Shown piece by piece: positions 31,713 to 41,592 of a DNA stretch of 64,000 nucleotides. Within the stretch, counting starts at the first letter, position 1; each line of letters starts with the position of its first letter. The stretch spans positions 62,001-126,000 of the forward strand of contig JAKUHH010000389.1 in assembly GCA_022701365.1 (NCBI GenBank). Reading direction: 5' to 3'. Source of the stretch: Mycocentrospora acerina (taxonomy: Eukaryota > Ascomycota > Dothideomycetes > Pleosporales). The translations under genes were made by a program, and so were the position numbers. Below the pieces are notes generated by a model. It was not told the origin of the DNA, made no database searches, and saw nothing but the letters and a program-made list of their open reading frames with translations.

Positions 31713-33062
31713 ATGGCTCCTTTATCGGTGCTTCTTTTTGGAGCTACTGGATACATTGGGGGATCATTTCTGTCACTCGTTCATGCAAAGTACGGTGTGT
31801 CAGCTGCAGAAAATCTTCAAATTACGGCAGCGAGCCGATCTGTAGAGAAAGCCTCAGCGATTAGATCTTTGTTGGCTGGTTTCGAAGTAATTGACTTACA
31901 TCTCCAAGATGCCGGGGGTATTGAGAGAGAATCTCAGAAACATGACATAGTGATCCAGGCTGTATGTTTTAAATTCAATCTATTAAGGCCTTCCGCCTGA
32001 ATGCTGATTTTAATCGGCCAGGCTGATTGCGACGATCTCGAGGCCACATCGGCCATTCTGAAGGGAATGAAGGCAAGAAAGGACAGAACAGGAGTGGCTC
32101 CCATACTATACCACATAGTAGGTAGTGTAACAACTCTCTATTAGGAATAGATCACTAACTTTCACAGTCTGGCGCAGGTGTGTAGTCTACATTTGTAGGT
32201 GAATCTACCTACTAACTTGCAAGCCTTTTTGTTTGAGGACTTGAATGGTCATTCTTCAACCATAGTGACCTCAGACGCTGAGTCTATCAAAATCAATGCC
32301 ATTTCGCTTGACAAACCCCGTAGGTATCCTAACTTACTAGCATGGAAGGTATGCACTAATTGTTTCATGACTAGATCGAAATGTTGACAATGCCATTGTT
32401 ATAGCAGATGAAGCTGGCTACATTCAATCGTACATTCTTGTTCCTACAGTTGTCTTTGGTACTGCAACAGGTATTATACATGAGCATGGACTCACAAATC
32501 AGACATCATTAGGTTTTGGAATGATAATCCGTGCTTCAATAGACCGTAAAGCTGTAGGTCAAGTAGGGCCAGCAGAAAATAGGTGGTCAACTGTGCATGT
32601 AGAGGATGGTAAGTACTATTGTTATCATTTGGAACCCTAACAATACTGCCAAATACTAATCCATTGTAGTCGCCTCTTTGCTCCTCCTTATGGTTGAGAA
32701 GCCGCCGTCAGGACATGGAAAGAATGGATTCTACATGGGCGAGAACGGTAGTATTGAAATATCAACTGCGTTAAACGCTATTGCGCGGACTTTGCACGCT
32801 ACGGGCACAATACAGACTGACGTACCCACACAATACACTACGGGGGAGTTAGCTCATTACATGGTAAGCTGAAGCCAAAAGCTTGAAGCTAACACCCCAA
32901 TAACGTCCTAAGCTCATATGATAATAGATCCCCTTTGTTGGGTGGAACCTGCTGGCTCGTGGAGAGAAGGCAAGAGCCCTTGGGTGGATGCCTAAGCACG
33001 ATACAGGAGGGTTCGAACAGTATGTGATACATGAAGCCAGAAGACTGTCATTCGTACGATAA
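31713..33062 (+). CDS. NAD(P)-binding Rossmann-fold epimerase/reductase-like protein
   Basis: An extended short-chain dehydrogenase-like protein of the kind annotated in fungi as nucleoside-diphosphate-sugar epimerase or NmrA-like. I splice seven exons: 31713-31961, 32022-32117, 32168-32177, 32224-32319, 32375-32608, 32670-32863 and 32928-33062, about 337 residues. The dinucleotide motif is LLFGATGYIGGSFL near the N-terminus. Exon 3 is 10 nt and encodes SGA, the conserved HxSG segment; without it the frame fails. The next intron carries a perfect TACTAAC branch site. Later sections HRNVDNAIV, EAGYIQSYILVPTVVFG and WSTVHVEDVASLL match the family. A relative lies at 60229-61433. Low GC and A/T-rich third positions compared with housekeeping genes in the window. 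Confidence 0.82.
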
Positions 33063-34821
33063 GGCTAGCTTAGTCACTCGAGTCGCTAGATACTAAGCTA
33101 TTGTGGTATTTTTCATCGTGCCTAAGTAAAGTCTTGCTGGAGAAGTGTCAGATTGAATGCTCACAAGGCGATAATGTGTGTTGTGTTGGATTTATGATGT
33201 TTGTTTTTCTACTGTGCAGAATTCATTCTTGTGTGGTTACACGCGAGATTTTTGTAACCATACCATGTACCATCTCGGCCTCTGGCCTCTACATCCTTGT
33301 ATCTGACAGTTGTTGTGAAGTGTACCCTGAATCAGCGAGGCGTATTAAGCGAGACGCTAAACCAGGGTGATCATATCAGCCGTCACGCTATGCCTGGAAG
33401 AAATGTATCAGCAGCGACTGGCACACTCCTGTGAAAGAGTATCTTGGCTGAAAAGTCTAAGAATAATCCTTGTGGATGCAGCACTCGTGGAAACCTATCT
33501 CCTCTCCGGACAGCACGCCAAATGTAGCAGCCAGTCCTACATCCAAACACGAGAGGAAGGGCTACTATCGTATAACCAGCAAAGACAGCGTTTTTTGCAG
33601 GGTAACCTCGTGTTCGCATCTTAAAGGCAATGCAGTTTTTTCTACAGCGTCACAGGTAGTTTGGTGTTCGCTGTGCAGTATGCAGAGCGGTGCGTCACAC
33701 GAGCTAAAACGGTAGCTCTATCCGTTACCAAGCTTTTGCATACTCTGAGAGGACAACGGGCTAAAACAGGCTTGAATTCATCCATGCGCTCTAACTATAC
33801 CAAACAATGGCTCGGAGGTAGATCTGCGGTTTTCGGAAGTCTGGGCTATCGTTAGCGGGCAATTGACATGGGCAATCGTAATGACACGCTGGAACACGCT
33901 CTGTTGACTAGTCCCGGTTAGAACATGTACGGATCTGGCATGCCGGGTGGCGGATAGAAAATCCTGGCGCCCACTCTTCGCCATTCTCTTGAGATAGGAT
34001 CCAGTCAGCATGATGGGATGACACATGCTTTTGGAGCTGACTGTCCAGGAGGAGGGACTTACTAACGATGGAGGGCCAACCTGTCAAACTACAAGCCGGC
34101 TTGATGAGATGGCTTGGCTGGCTTGGGGCTTCAGGCTTCAGGCAAGCCAAGCTGAGTTTTGAAAATCTTTAATCAAGTTAAGCTATTGGTTAGAAAAAGC
34201 TTAAGGAGGAGAATAAGTCTTAGTGCATTATTGGAGGTAGGCGCGTAAGGAGACTGTTTTAAGGTCTCATTAGAATCTCATCTAGATTTACTCTTATCGA
34301 TAAGAACAGGGGCAATGATGTTGCATTATGATTCCTATATAGGTTGTTCCACTCTATTTTTAACCAAGCAATCTATCTGTTTTTAGGCACTAAGCCTCAA
34401 GCCAGCCAAGCTCAGGCCCCAGGCTGGCTTGGCTAGCTTGTTGAAAAGTCTGAAGAAGAGGCATGCTTGAAAGATTGTTGGCGTCTCTTATTACGACATG
34501 TTTACCTGGATCAAGCAAACAGATAGTCAAAATAGCCTAGATATCAATTGTACAGAAAGGTGATTGCCTCACCAGACTCTACGTGACGCCTGACGGGCTA
34601 ATCTACGACGTTGGCCGTAAGGATCAACGCCGTTAAAGGTCTAGTCCGTTATTATGTTGATGGTGGCCTTAAAAGCAATATTGATATAAGTGGCCTCCTA
34701 GTAACGCATCTAAAAGTTCAAGCAACTGGCCTCGCATTGCCACATCCGACTTAAGATTTGTCCTGCGTACACCTCCTAGAGTTCATATTTAGCCTGTTCT
34801 TATTCTTATTCAATTCTTACC
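33063..34821. other. Intergenic DNA with transposon-like remains
   Basis: About 1.76 kb. Short open frames (up to 89 codons) have no family features. The right part holds a foldback element (34093-34445, listed separately), then AT-rich sequence up to the GH5 gene. Confidence 0.55.
34093..34445. mobile_element. Candidate foldback MITE-like element with inverted ends
   Basis: Both ends are made of repeats of GGCTTGGCT/AGCCAAGCC. A perfect 14-bp inverted match (GCTTGGCTGGCTTG at 34112-34125, complement at 34398-34411) sits inside longer imperfect inverted ends of about 45-50 bp, and each end can also fold on itself. The roughly 350-bp size and AT-rich non-coding interior fit a MITE. I could not define target-site duplications. 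Confidence 0.55.
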
Positions 34822-36201
34822 ATGAAGGGGCCAACTATGCTGACAGCTTTGCTGGCAGGCAGTGCCCATGCTTGGATGCCTCAAGATCGGGAACTGGAAG
34901 CATTCAACCGGACTAGTGGTTCCTTGAACAAGCGCGCACATTCACTCCCGAATTGGAAAATTCGTGGTGTCAATCTTGGAGGATGGCTGGTCTCAGAGCC
35001 ATGGATGATGAGGGGAGAATGGGCAGACATGGGCTGCGGCCATGGCTCCGGCGATCAAGACGATGACTGCTCTGAATTCGACTGTGTCAGCAGTCTGGGT
35101 CAGTCTCAAGCAGACACAAACTTCAACGCACATTACGCTCGCTGGATCACGCCGTCTATGATTCAAGACATTCACAATGCGGGACTAAACACGATTCGCA
35201 TCCCGATTGGATACTGGAGCTTAAGAAGCATTGTAGATAGTAGTGAGCATTTCCCGAACATGAATCTGCAGTATCTCGATGCCGTCATCCAAAAAGCGGC
35301 TGATCTGGGCATGTTCGTTGTTATTGATTTGCATGGTGCCCCGGGCGCGCAGAAGGTTGGAGATGCCTTTACAGGACAAGTGAGTTCGTCGTTTCACAAC
35401 GGATATCACCTTATACTAACCGACTCACAGTGTCTTCAACAGCAATGGCTGCCAGGTTTCTACACCCAGCGCAATTATGACCGTGCTACCAAATGGCTTG
35501 ACTGGATGACTCGACGCATCCATAATACACCTTCGTACAAAGCTGCTGTGGGAATTATTGAAGTCGTCAATGAACCTCAAACTTCTCGCGATACTGGCGG
35601 TATGCCGCAACAAGAGCGCGACACTTTGACGCAAGCCTACTACCCACAAGCACTTGCTGCGGTGCGCAACGCTGAGAACGCCCTCAACATCCCTACCGAC
35701 CAGCGTCTACATGTTCAATTCATGGATAACCTTTGGGGCGCCGGTAATCCCAAGTCCAACCTGCCTTCTGATGGCAACATCATCTTCGATGACCACAACT
35801 ATGTTGGCGGAGCCGTGACAGCAGTTCACCCCACAGCTAAACAGGCCGACTACATGTATTACACCTGCTACCTTGACAACAGACTCTCGGATGGCAATAC
35901 CCCGAAGATTGTGCAAGAGTTCAGTCTCACCGTCAACGACGAGAACAACAGCGAGTTTGCTTGGAGCAACCCGTCTAATGAAGCATTTTATAAGCAGTGG
36001 TTTGTCGCACAGCAGAGACTCTACGAGCAGACAAACGGGTGGATCTTCTGGACATGGAAGAATCAGCTTAACGATCCACGATGGGATTACAGCTACCTGG
36101 TGTACAAGAATTGGGTTCCCACCTCTGCAGCTGGATTAGATGCCAGTAGAAACAACGACGTCTGCAAGACTTACTTTGGAAACTCTGATGGACGATCATA
36201 G
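34822..36201 (+). CDS. Secreted GH5 exo-beta-1,3-glucanase (glucan 1,3-beta-glucosidase)
   Basis: A secreted enzyme of GH5 (subfamily 9 type, like yeast Exg1) that trims beta-1,3-glucan of the cell wall. After a signal peptide (MKGPTMLTALLAGSAHA) comes the family start KIRGVNLGGWLVSEPWM. Catalytic motifs are IIEVVNEPQ, with the acid/base Glu in NEP, and KIVQEFSLT, with the nucleophile Glu. Other conserved parts are IRIPIGYW and VVIDLHGAPGAQ. A 51-nt intron at 35380-35430 (GTGAGT, ATACTAACC, CACAG) contains no stop and keeps frame, so it is easily missed; removing it gives FTGQCLQQQWLPGFYTQRNY and about 442 residues. It lies between a MITE-like element and a broken CorA-like gene. Confidence 0.93.
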   Translation: MKGPTMLTALLAGSAHAWMPQDRELEAFNRTSGSLNKRAHSLPNWKIRGVNLGGWLVSEPWMMRGEWADMGCGHGSGDQDDDCSEFDCVSSLGQSQADTNFNAHYARWITPSMIQDIHNAGLNTIRIPIGYWSLRSIVDSSEHFPNMNLQYLDAVIQKAADLGMFVVIDLHGAPGAQKVGDAFTGQVSSSFHNGYHLILTDSQCLQQQWLPGFYTQRNYDRATKWLDWMTRRIHNTPSYKAAVGIIEVVNEPQTSRDTGGMPQQERDTLTQAYYPQALAAVRNAENALNIPTDQRLHVQFMDNLWGAGNPKSNLPSDGNIIFDDHNYVGGAVTAVHPTAKQADYMYYTCYLDNRLSDGNTPKIVQEFSLTVNDENNSEFAWSNPSNEAFYKQWFVAQQRLYEQTNGWIFWTWKNQLNDPRWDYSYLVYKNWVPTSAAGLDASRNNDVCKTYFGNSDGRS

Positions 36202-36417
36202 ATAGCTTTTGATGCCAGCTGGTAGACCAAGTCTTAGATGAAGGAATGTAATCAGCACGAAACTTACACACGCGAGAACTACTACAATGCACACTTCTAT
36301 CCTGTAAAACCACCTACTGCTCGAAGTTCTTAGTAACTTGAGAATTTGCAAACTAATTAAGCTTAGGAGAGAATTGTTGTTTCAACGCGCAGATACAAAG
36401 ATAATACGGCGCACAGG

Positions 36418-37193
36418 GTGAATTTGAGCCTGCAGCCTTTTCTTGGAGCATATGAAGACTTTACAGAGCGGCTTAGGTTTTCTAAAGATTGGAGCAGCTT
36501 GACTAGTCACCCGCGGGGAGGCTCACTAGAGGATGTCGTGCAATGTTGGGGACGTGGTATTCCACCACACTTCGATGCTTACGATCCGACTTTCCATTCA
36601 TTGGCTTTTTATCTCCTCCAGATCGTAGCAGCGAAGTGGGCCAAGTATGTTGAAGTTATGCAACACTGCATCAAGCTGTATGAGTATCAAAGCAACGAGC
36701 CTCCAAACCTAGATAACTAATCATGGTCCTCCGCGAGCTCCAGGGCTGGCGACTTCGTGGTTTAAATTCGCAACAGAAGGATGGCTTTGTCATCCGCAAA
36801 CTCAAGTTATATAGTCGTAGAGACCCAAGGGGGAGTACCAGCATAGACGATCTCATCGAGGACTATAAAGTCATCAATGACAACACACAGAGTGCGGGAG
36901 GCAGAGTAGAGAATATGCTATCAATTATCAATTCTCTCGTTTAAATCATCGATGCACGACAGTCGCTTGCGGAGACAGCCAATATCAGCCGCTTGACCAT
37001 TCTTGCAGTAGTCTTCGTTCCGTTAAGCTACTTTTCTAGTCTATTCAGTATGAACCCAGAAAACATGACTGGGAGCACCAATTCCTGGGTCTACTTCACG
37101 GTCACTATACCCGTGACTATCCTTGTCTTTGTCATAACCCGACCACCAGTGCGGGCGATGCGAGGCGCCTCAGCATGGCTTCAGAACCGTTAG
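36418..37193 (+). pseudogene. Broken CorA-like Mg2+ transporter-family gene
   Basis: Successive pieces resemble the C-terminal half of fungal CorA-like proteins: FHSLAFYLLQIVAAKWAKYV (36418-36720), LRELQGWRLRGLNSQQKDGF (36723-36944) and SRLTILAVVFVPLSYFSSLF followed by SMNPENM and a second membrane span (to 37193). Between pieces 1 and 2 the frame shifts at about 36711-36725. Pieces 2 and 3 are in one frame but are separated by a TAA (36942-36944) where family members commonly carry a non-stop residue such as Gln, consistent with a C-to-T change. No start or N-terminal half was found. Small introns cannot explain these breaks. I call it a pseudogene, inactivated after arrival or duplication. 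Confidence 0.68.
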
Positions 37194-37357
37194 AAACGTC
37201 CAGGGGTCTCCGAACGGTAGTGGGCTGAGAGGGATGCGGCGTGGGAGATTCCTGAGACTTGAAAGTTCAAGACTTGGCGCGAAATGCATGATTCTTGCAT
37301 TAGAAGTCTTCTGTTCGTCGTATAGCAAGAGAATAAATATCACTTAGGGCCTTAATT

Positions 37358-38118
37358 TCAGACGTCAGGCTGGTAATGCATCCTGAACTTCCTATTCGCG
37401 CGATCCGGCGCCCTAGTCTGGAACTGCTCCCCAAATATCTCAAAGACTAACGGCTTGGGCGCATCCCCATTATCTTTACTGAGCAACGGAATCTCGAACC
37501 GAAACACAGTATGTTCCTTGGGTATCGCTGCACCACATTGTTAGCACGGCCGAACCACCTCCCAGAAGCTCCTTCCTCGGACTTACCCTTGACAACATTC
37601 CCCTTTGTCACAATCTCAAACGTGAACCTTGTATCCTTGACAACAATCCCCTCTACTCCCACGCGACTTACGCACCGACTTCTGACAACGCTAACAAGCG
37701 CACCATGCATATCTGCACTCGCCAACATTTGCCCACTCCCACTTGGCGTAACGTGTGCCCTCTCTCCTGCCACGCCATTCAGACCCAATACCTCGCGCAT
37801 ATACCCCGCCCACAACATATGCAGCGGCTCATAAAGGGCATATTTCTGCTGTTCCTTGGGTATCTCGCAGAGGCCGAGTTTGCGCTTCTGCGCCGCGGAG
37901 AGGGGACGCGGTTTTTGCTTGCTGCGCTTTTGGAGGGCTTGTTTGCGCGCATTGAGGGTGGCGCGGCGGGTTGCGCGGGCAGAGGGTGTGGGATCGTTGG
38001 GCAGGATTTGCAGGGGCCGCTTGAGGATGCGGTCGTTGTAGTGTGCAGCTGCTGTGTCGGGGGAGAAGGCGCGTTGGAGGAGGGATTGGGCGAAGGGTGG
38101 GGGTTTGGAGTCGGTCAT
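37358..38118 (-). CDS. POP4: Ribonuclease P/MRP protein subunit POP4 (Rpp29)
   Basis: Pop4/Rpp29 is a core protein of RNase P (tRNA 5' maturation) and RNase MRP (rRNA processing). Two minus-strand exons, 37587-38118 and 37358-37527, give about 233 residues. A basic N-terminal segment (ARKQALQKRSKQKPR, LSAAQKRKLGL) precedes the Sm-like UPF0086 domain: EPLHMLWAGYMREVLGL, MHGALVSVVRSRCVSRVGVE, GIVVKDTRFTFEIVTK and, after splicing, AIPKEHTVFRFEIPL. The end NRKFRMHYQPDV is typical. The intron has a GTAAGT donor. Confidence 0.93.
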
Positions 38119-38530
38119 TTTGGGTTGTGTTGTGTTTATGATAAATTTTTAGATTGGGCAGGTATTTGGGTCGGTTGCGTAGGTTATGACTGGGTCGGTT
38201 GCGGGAGCGGTGGTGTAAGAATTTGGTTATGGATTTGTAGTTCGGACTTGTCGATGTTGAATCTCGAGAGCTGCAGAGCTAACGAGTCATGGGAGCTGCG
38301 CGCATGAGGCAGCGCTGACCCACTGCCTTGTGGATGGAAGAGCCTACATTGCCGAGAAGTGTCATCGCAATGCCTTTCTGCATACTGTCTCTGGACATGG
38401 GAATGATTTGATGGATAAATGTCTTGGGTCTATCAAACCCAGCTGCCGTGTGCAGACCAAACGGTGGAGCTCAACGCACAAGATTCAAACTCCATAACGC
38501 CTCCCTATGTATTCAAAGCAAAAATGTTCA
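38119..38530. other. Intergenic, nothing recognised
   Basis: About 410 bp upstream of POP4 and downstream of the next leftward gene. Open frames are short and unsupported. Confidence 0.45.
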
Positions 38531-38945
38531 TCATAACTTCGTCTTAGGCTCTGACCCAGCCCCAGCTGGCTTCCTCTGTTCCATTATGTACCCGCTCGCA
38601 ACAGGATTCCATCCTTGACTAGCCATCTGAGGAATCGGGAACGGCGGCTTCTTCAAGTTTGTTGTGAAGAAGACAGGATGGCATTTCGCGCTATCATAGA
38701 TGGCTGGTGGCGGGAAGAAGGGAGGCATAGCCTGGATTTGAGATTGGGGTCTCCAGTTTGGCGGATGATGTGGAGAGCCTAGAGACTGCTGTACATGAGA
38801 AGCTTCATGGCCTGCGCGCCTCTGCTGATGCGCGTAGGTTGGGTTCGCGGACTGCTGCGGGGGCTGGACGATACATCAGTCACATGACAATGTAACAACA
38901 GGAAGATGCTACCTTGGGTCGCGAAGGCTGTAAGCTGGGAAGCAT
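38531..38945 (-). CDS. Small Pro/Gln-rich protein of unknown function
   Basis: Two minus-strand exons, 38913-38945 and 38531-38863, joined by a 49-nt intron (GTAGCA...GTCCAG), give a 121-residue protein starting MLPSLQPSRPK. The first half is Pro/Gln/His-rich; the C-terminal half (AIYDSAKCHPVFFTTNLKKP, then ASQGWNPVASGYIMEQRKPA) looks conserved in style but I do not recognise it. Support comes from a frame kept across a plausible intron and from the absence of low-complexity bias in the second half. No signal peptide or membrane span. Confidence 0.6.
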
Positions 38946-39125
38946 TTTAGATCGCTCGCGTGAGGTTCATCCACGCTCGCATTACAATCGTAGATGCGGG
39001 TCTGTGAACGCCATTTGAGCCTCGGCAGAGACAACGTCATAGCTCCGGTACGGAAGGCCAGACCCTACCAAATTGCACAAAATTGAAACATCCACTCGTG
39101 ACAAACATTACCGTCCATTTTCGAC

Positions 39126-41220
39126 ATGGCGAGGACACCAGCCCTGTTCTTGGCGGCTTCGAGATGCGCGAGATTCCACACTTCGCGTAAACTTAACTCG
39201 AGTCCCATTGTCAAGATTGACAATGGCACCTTTTACCGTCAGCATCCAGCAGCGAAGTCGGTACCTGGTCAAAATACACCTCCGAATCCGGCATTGTTCC
39301 CCAACTTGACCCTCTCCTTGCCTTCATTCTCAACACCAAACCAGCATTGGGCGATTCTGAGTCCTTCCTCCAACATTCGAACTGCATTTCTTCAAATCTT
39401 GCGGGGACAATTTCTTTGTTTCCCACCAACAGCTAGGACATATCCGTACCTCTTATCTCCAGACATCACTGAGAAAAGGCCAGAGCTACGCTTCCCGGAG
39501 CGAGCCATCGAGTATGTTGGTTTTGACGTGGAGCGCAAGTCAATGGGCGGCGCCTATTTGTCTGCTCGCTATGAGAGTCTCAAGGAGGATACAGATTTCA
39601 CGCTCCAACGATATTTGACGGGTATTACAACGATGAATCCTGGTGAAGAGGAGCTCAAAGCGAAATCTCTGGATGGAGAAATCACAAGAAAAGTGATGAA
39701 GGATTTGGAGCTAGAGAGGTTTTTGGAAAAACCAGTTAGCATGCTGAGCAATGGTCAGAGTCGCAGGGCAAGAATTGGGAAAGCACTTTTAACGAGACCG
39801 GAGGTATTGTGTTTGGATGCACCATTTAGTACGTCTGAGACTCATCATATCAAGATGCATGACTGACAGGAATGCAGTTGGCCTGGACCCCATTGTGACG
39901 AGGAACATTTCTAAACTCCTCCATCGACTTGCAGAAACTAACGCTCCTCGGATTGTGCTATCTCTAAGACCTCAAGACGCGATTCCAGATTGGATCACAC
40001 ATATAGTCTATGCAGGTGAGGACGGGAAGATTGAGGCGCAGGGACCGAAGGAAGAAGTCTTCCAGCACTTGAAGCAACAATATGAGGACATTGAGAAGAC
40101 TATCAAAAGTGATGCTGGAGGCCATAAGCTCAATTCAAAACTCATTGAGCTCCGTGAATTGGGTAGTCACATTTCTCAAGGAGGTAAACCAGAAGGTGGA
40201 GAAACGGCATCGTCAGAATCATCAACAAGTGCACCAGTACTAAGTCGCGATGGCTACGAAAAGGTGGACGCGCTATCAGTACCAATAGGAGAGCCTATAG
40301 TAGAGATGGAAGGCGTACAAATCAAGTACGGCTCAAACTCGGTCCTAGGAGAATGGCAACAAGATGTCAACGGAGAAAAGAAAGACGGCTTATACTGGAA
40401 CGTTCACCGTGGCCAACGTTGGGGCATCTTTGGCGCCAATGGTTCTGGAAAGACTACACTAATCAGTCTCGTGACTTCTGATCACCCACAAACATATTCA
40501 ACACCAGTCAAACTATTCCAACGGTCGCGTCTCCCTGAGCCCGGTGTTCCAGGCATCACAATCTTCGAGATCCAATCACGCATGGGCCACGCCTCCCCAG
40601 AAGTACACGCTCTGTTCCCCAAACACCTCTCTGTACGACGCACACTAGAAACAGCATGGAGCGACACACCCGTCACCACACCACGTCTTGATGAAAAAAC
40701 CAACAGCCGCGTAGAAGCATCTCTACGGTGGTTCGAAGCCGAGATCAACCCCTTGCTCAGAGACGGCGAGCCGCTCACGGGCACTGTAGATTGGGCGTCG
40801 AATATCCTCTTCGGCGAAGTATCCTTCTCCGCACAGCGTGTCCTGCTATTCCTCCGCGCCACGATCGCCAACCCCGACATCGTCATCCTAGACGAGGCAT
40901 TCAGCGGCATGGATGATCTCGTGCGCGACAAATGCCTTTTGTTCTTGAGTCGAGGACAAACTATGGAATTTCAGTACGTAGGCGCGGACCCACAGCCTGT
41001 AGATAGCGAGGCCGCCAAGAAAGGGGAGGTAGCAGTACTGGGACTGCAAGACCACCAGGCGCTGTTGTGTGTTAGTCATAGTGAGCAGGAGGTGCCTGGG
41101 TGCATAAGAAACTGGATTTGTTTGCCTGAACCAGGGATAGGAGCACCTAGATTCGGAAAGTTTGATGGTCCGGTGGAGCTGGAGCGTGAACGGTGGGATG
41201 AAATTTGGGGGTCGTCGTAG
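39126..41220 (+). CDS. Tandem ABC ATPase domain protein, probably mitochondrial (YDR061W-like)
   Basis: A soluble protein with two ABC nucleotide-binding domains and no membrane spans, resembling the uncharacterised yeast YDR061W. Two exons, 39126-39828 and 39878-41220, about 681 residues. The N-terminus (MARTPALFLAASRCARFHTS) is Arg/Ala/Ser-rich and looks like a mitochondrial targeting peptide. Domain 1 has an ABC signature (MLSNGQSRRARIGKALL) and Walker B-like LCLDAPFIGLD but no recognisable Walker A where NQHWAILSPSSNIRTA stands. Domain 2 has a perfect Walker A (GANGSGKTT, about residue 420) and Walker B (DIVILDEAFSGMD) but a degenerate signature (EVSFSAQRVLLF). Hence at most one composite ATP site seems complete. 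Confidence 0.87.
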
Positions 41221-41592
41221 AGGTGGTGAAAAGTAGAGCGATAGACTCGATAAAGCTAGTCCTACAGAATTTCCTCTGTGTCGTCAAACATGTTTTCTAG
41301 TATTTCTTGGAAAACCCTCTAACTTCCGTACCGATTTCTGAACGCACAAATCATGCATGTTGGCTCATTCAAGGTCATTTGTAAATAATTCTGACAATAC
41401 TACATACTTCATTGACGAAAAAAGTATTTATACTTTGTGGACTCTGTTTGTGGATCTGTATTTAAGCCGAAATTTGGCTATCCTTAATGAGCGACAACCA
41501 ACGAAAAGTAAAATATCTCGTTTGAGAGCTGTCGATTGAAAGTAAACATAACTACCTATCTTTCTATTACCTCCCTCCACATATGTATCAAG
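41221..41592. other. Intergenic between convergent genes
   Basis: About 370 bp of AT-rich 3' flanks; nothing further seen. Confidence 0.5.

Noticed and set aside
33063..34150. Several 60-90 codon frames in the island
   Set aside because: No motifs, no consistent splice sites, and sequence looks like decayed non-coding DNA.
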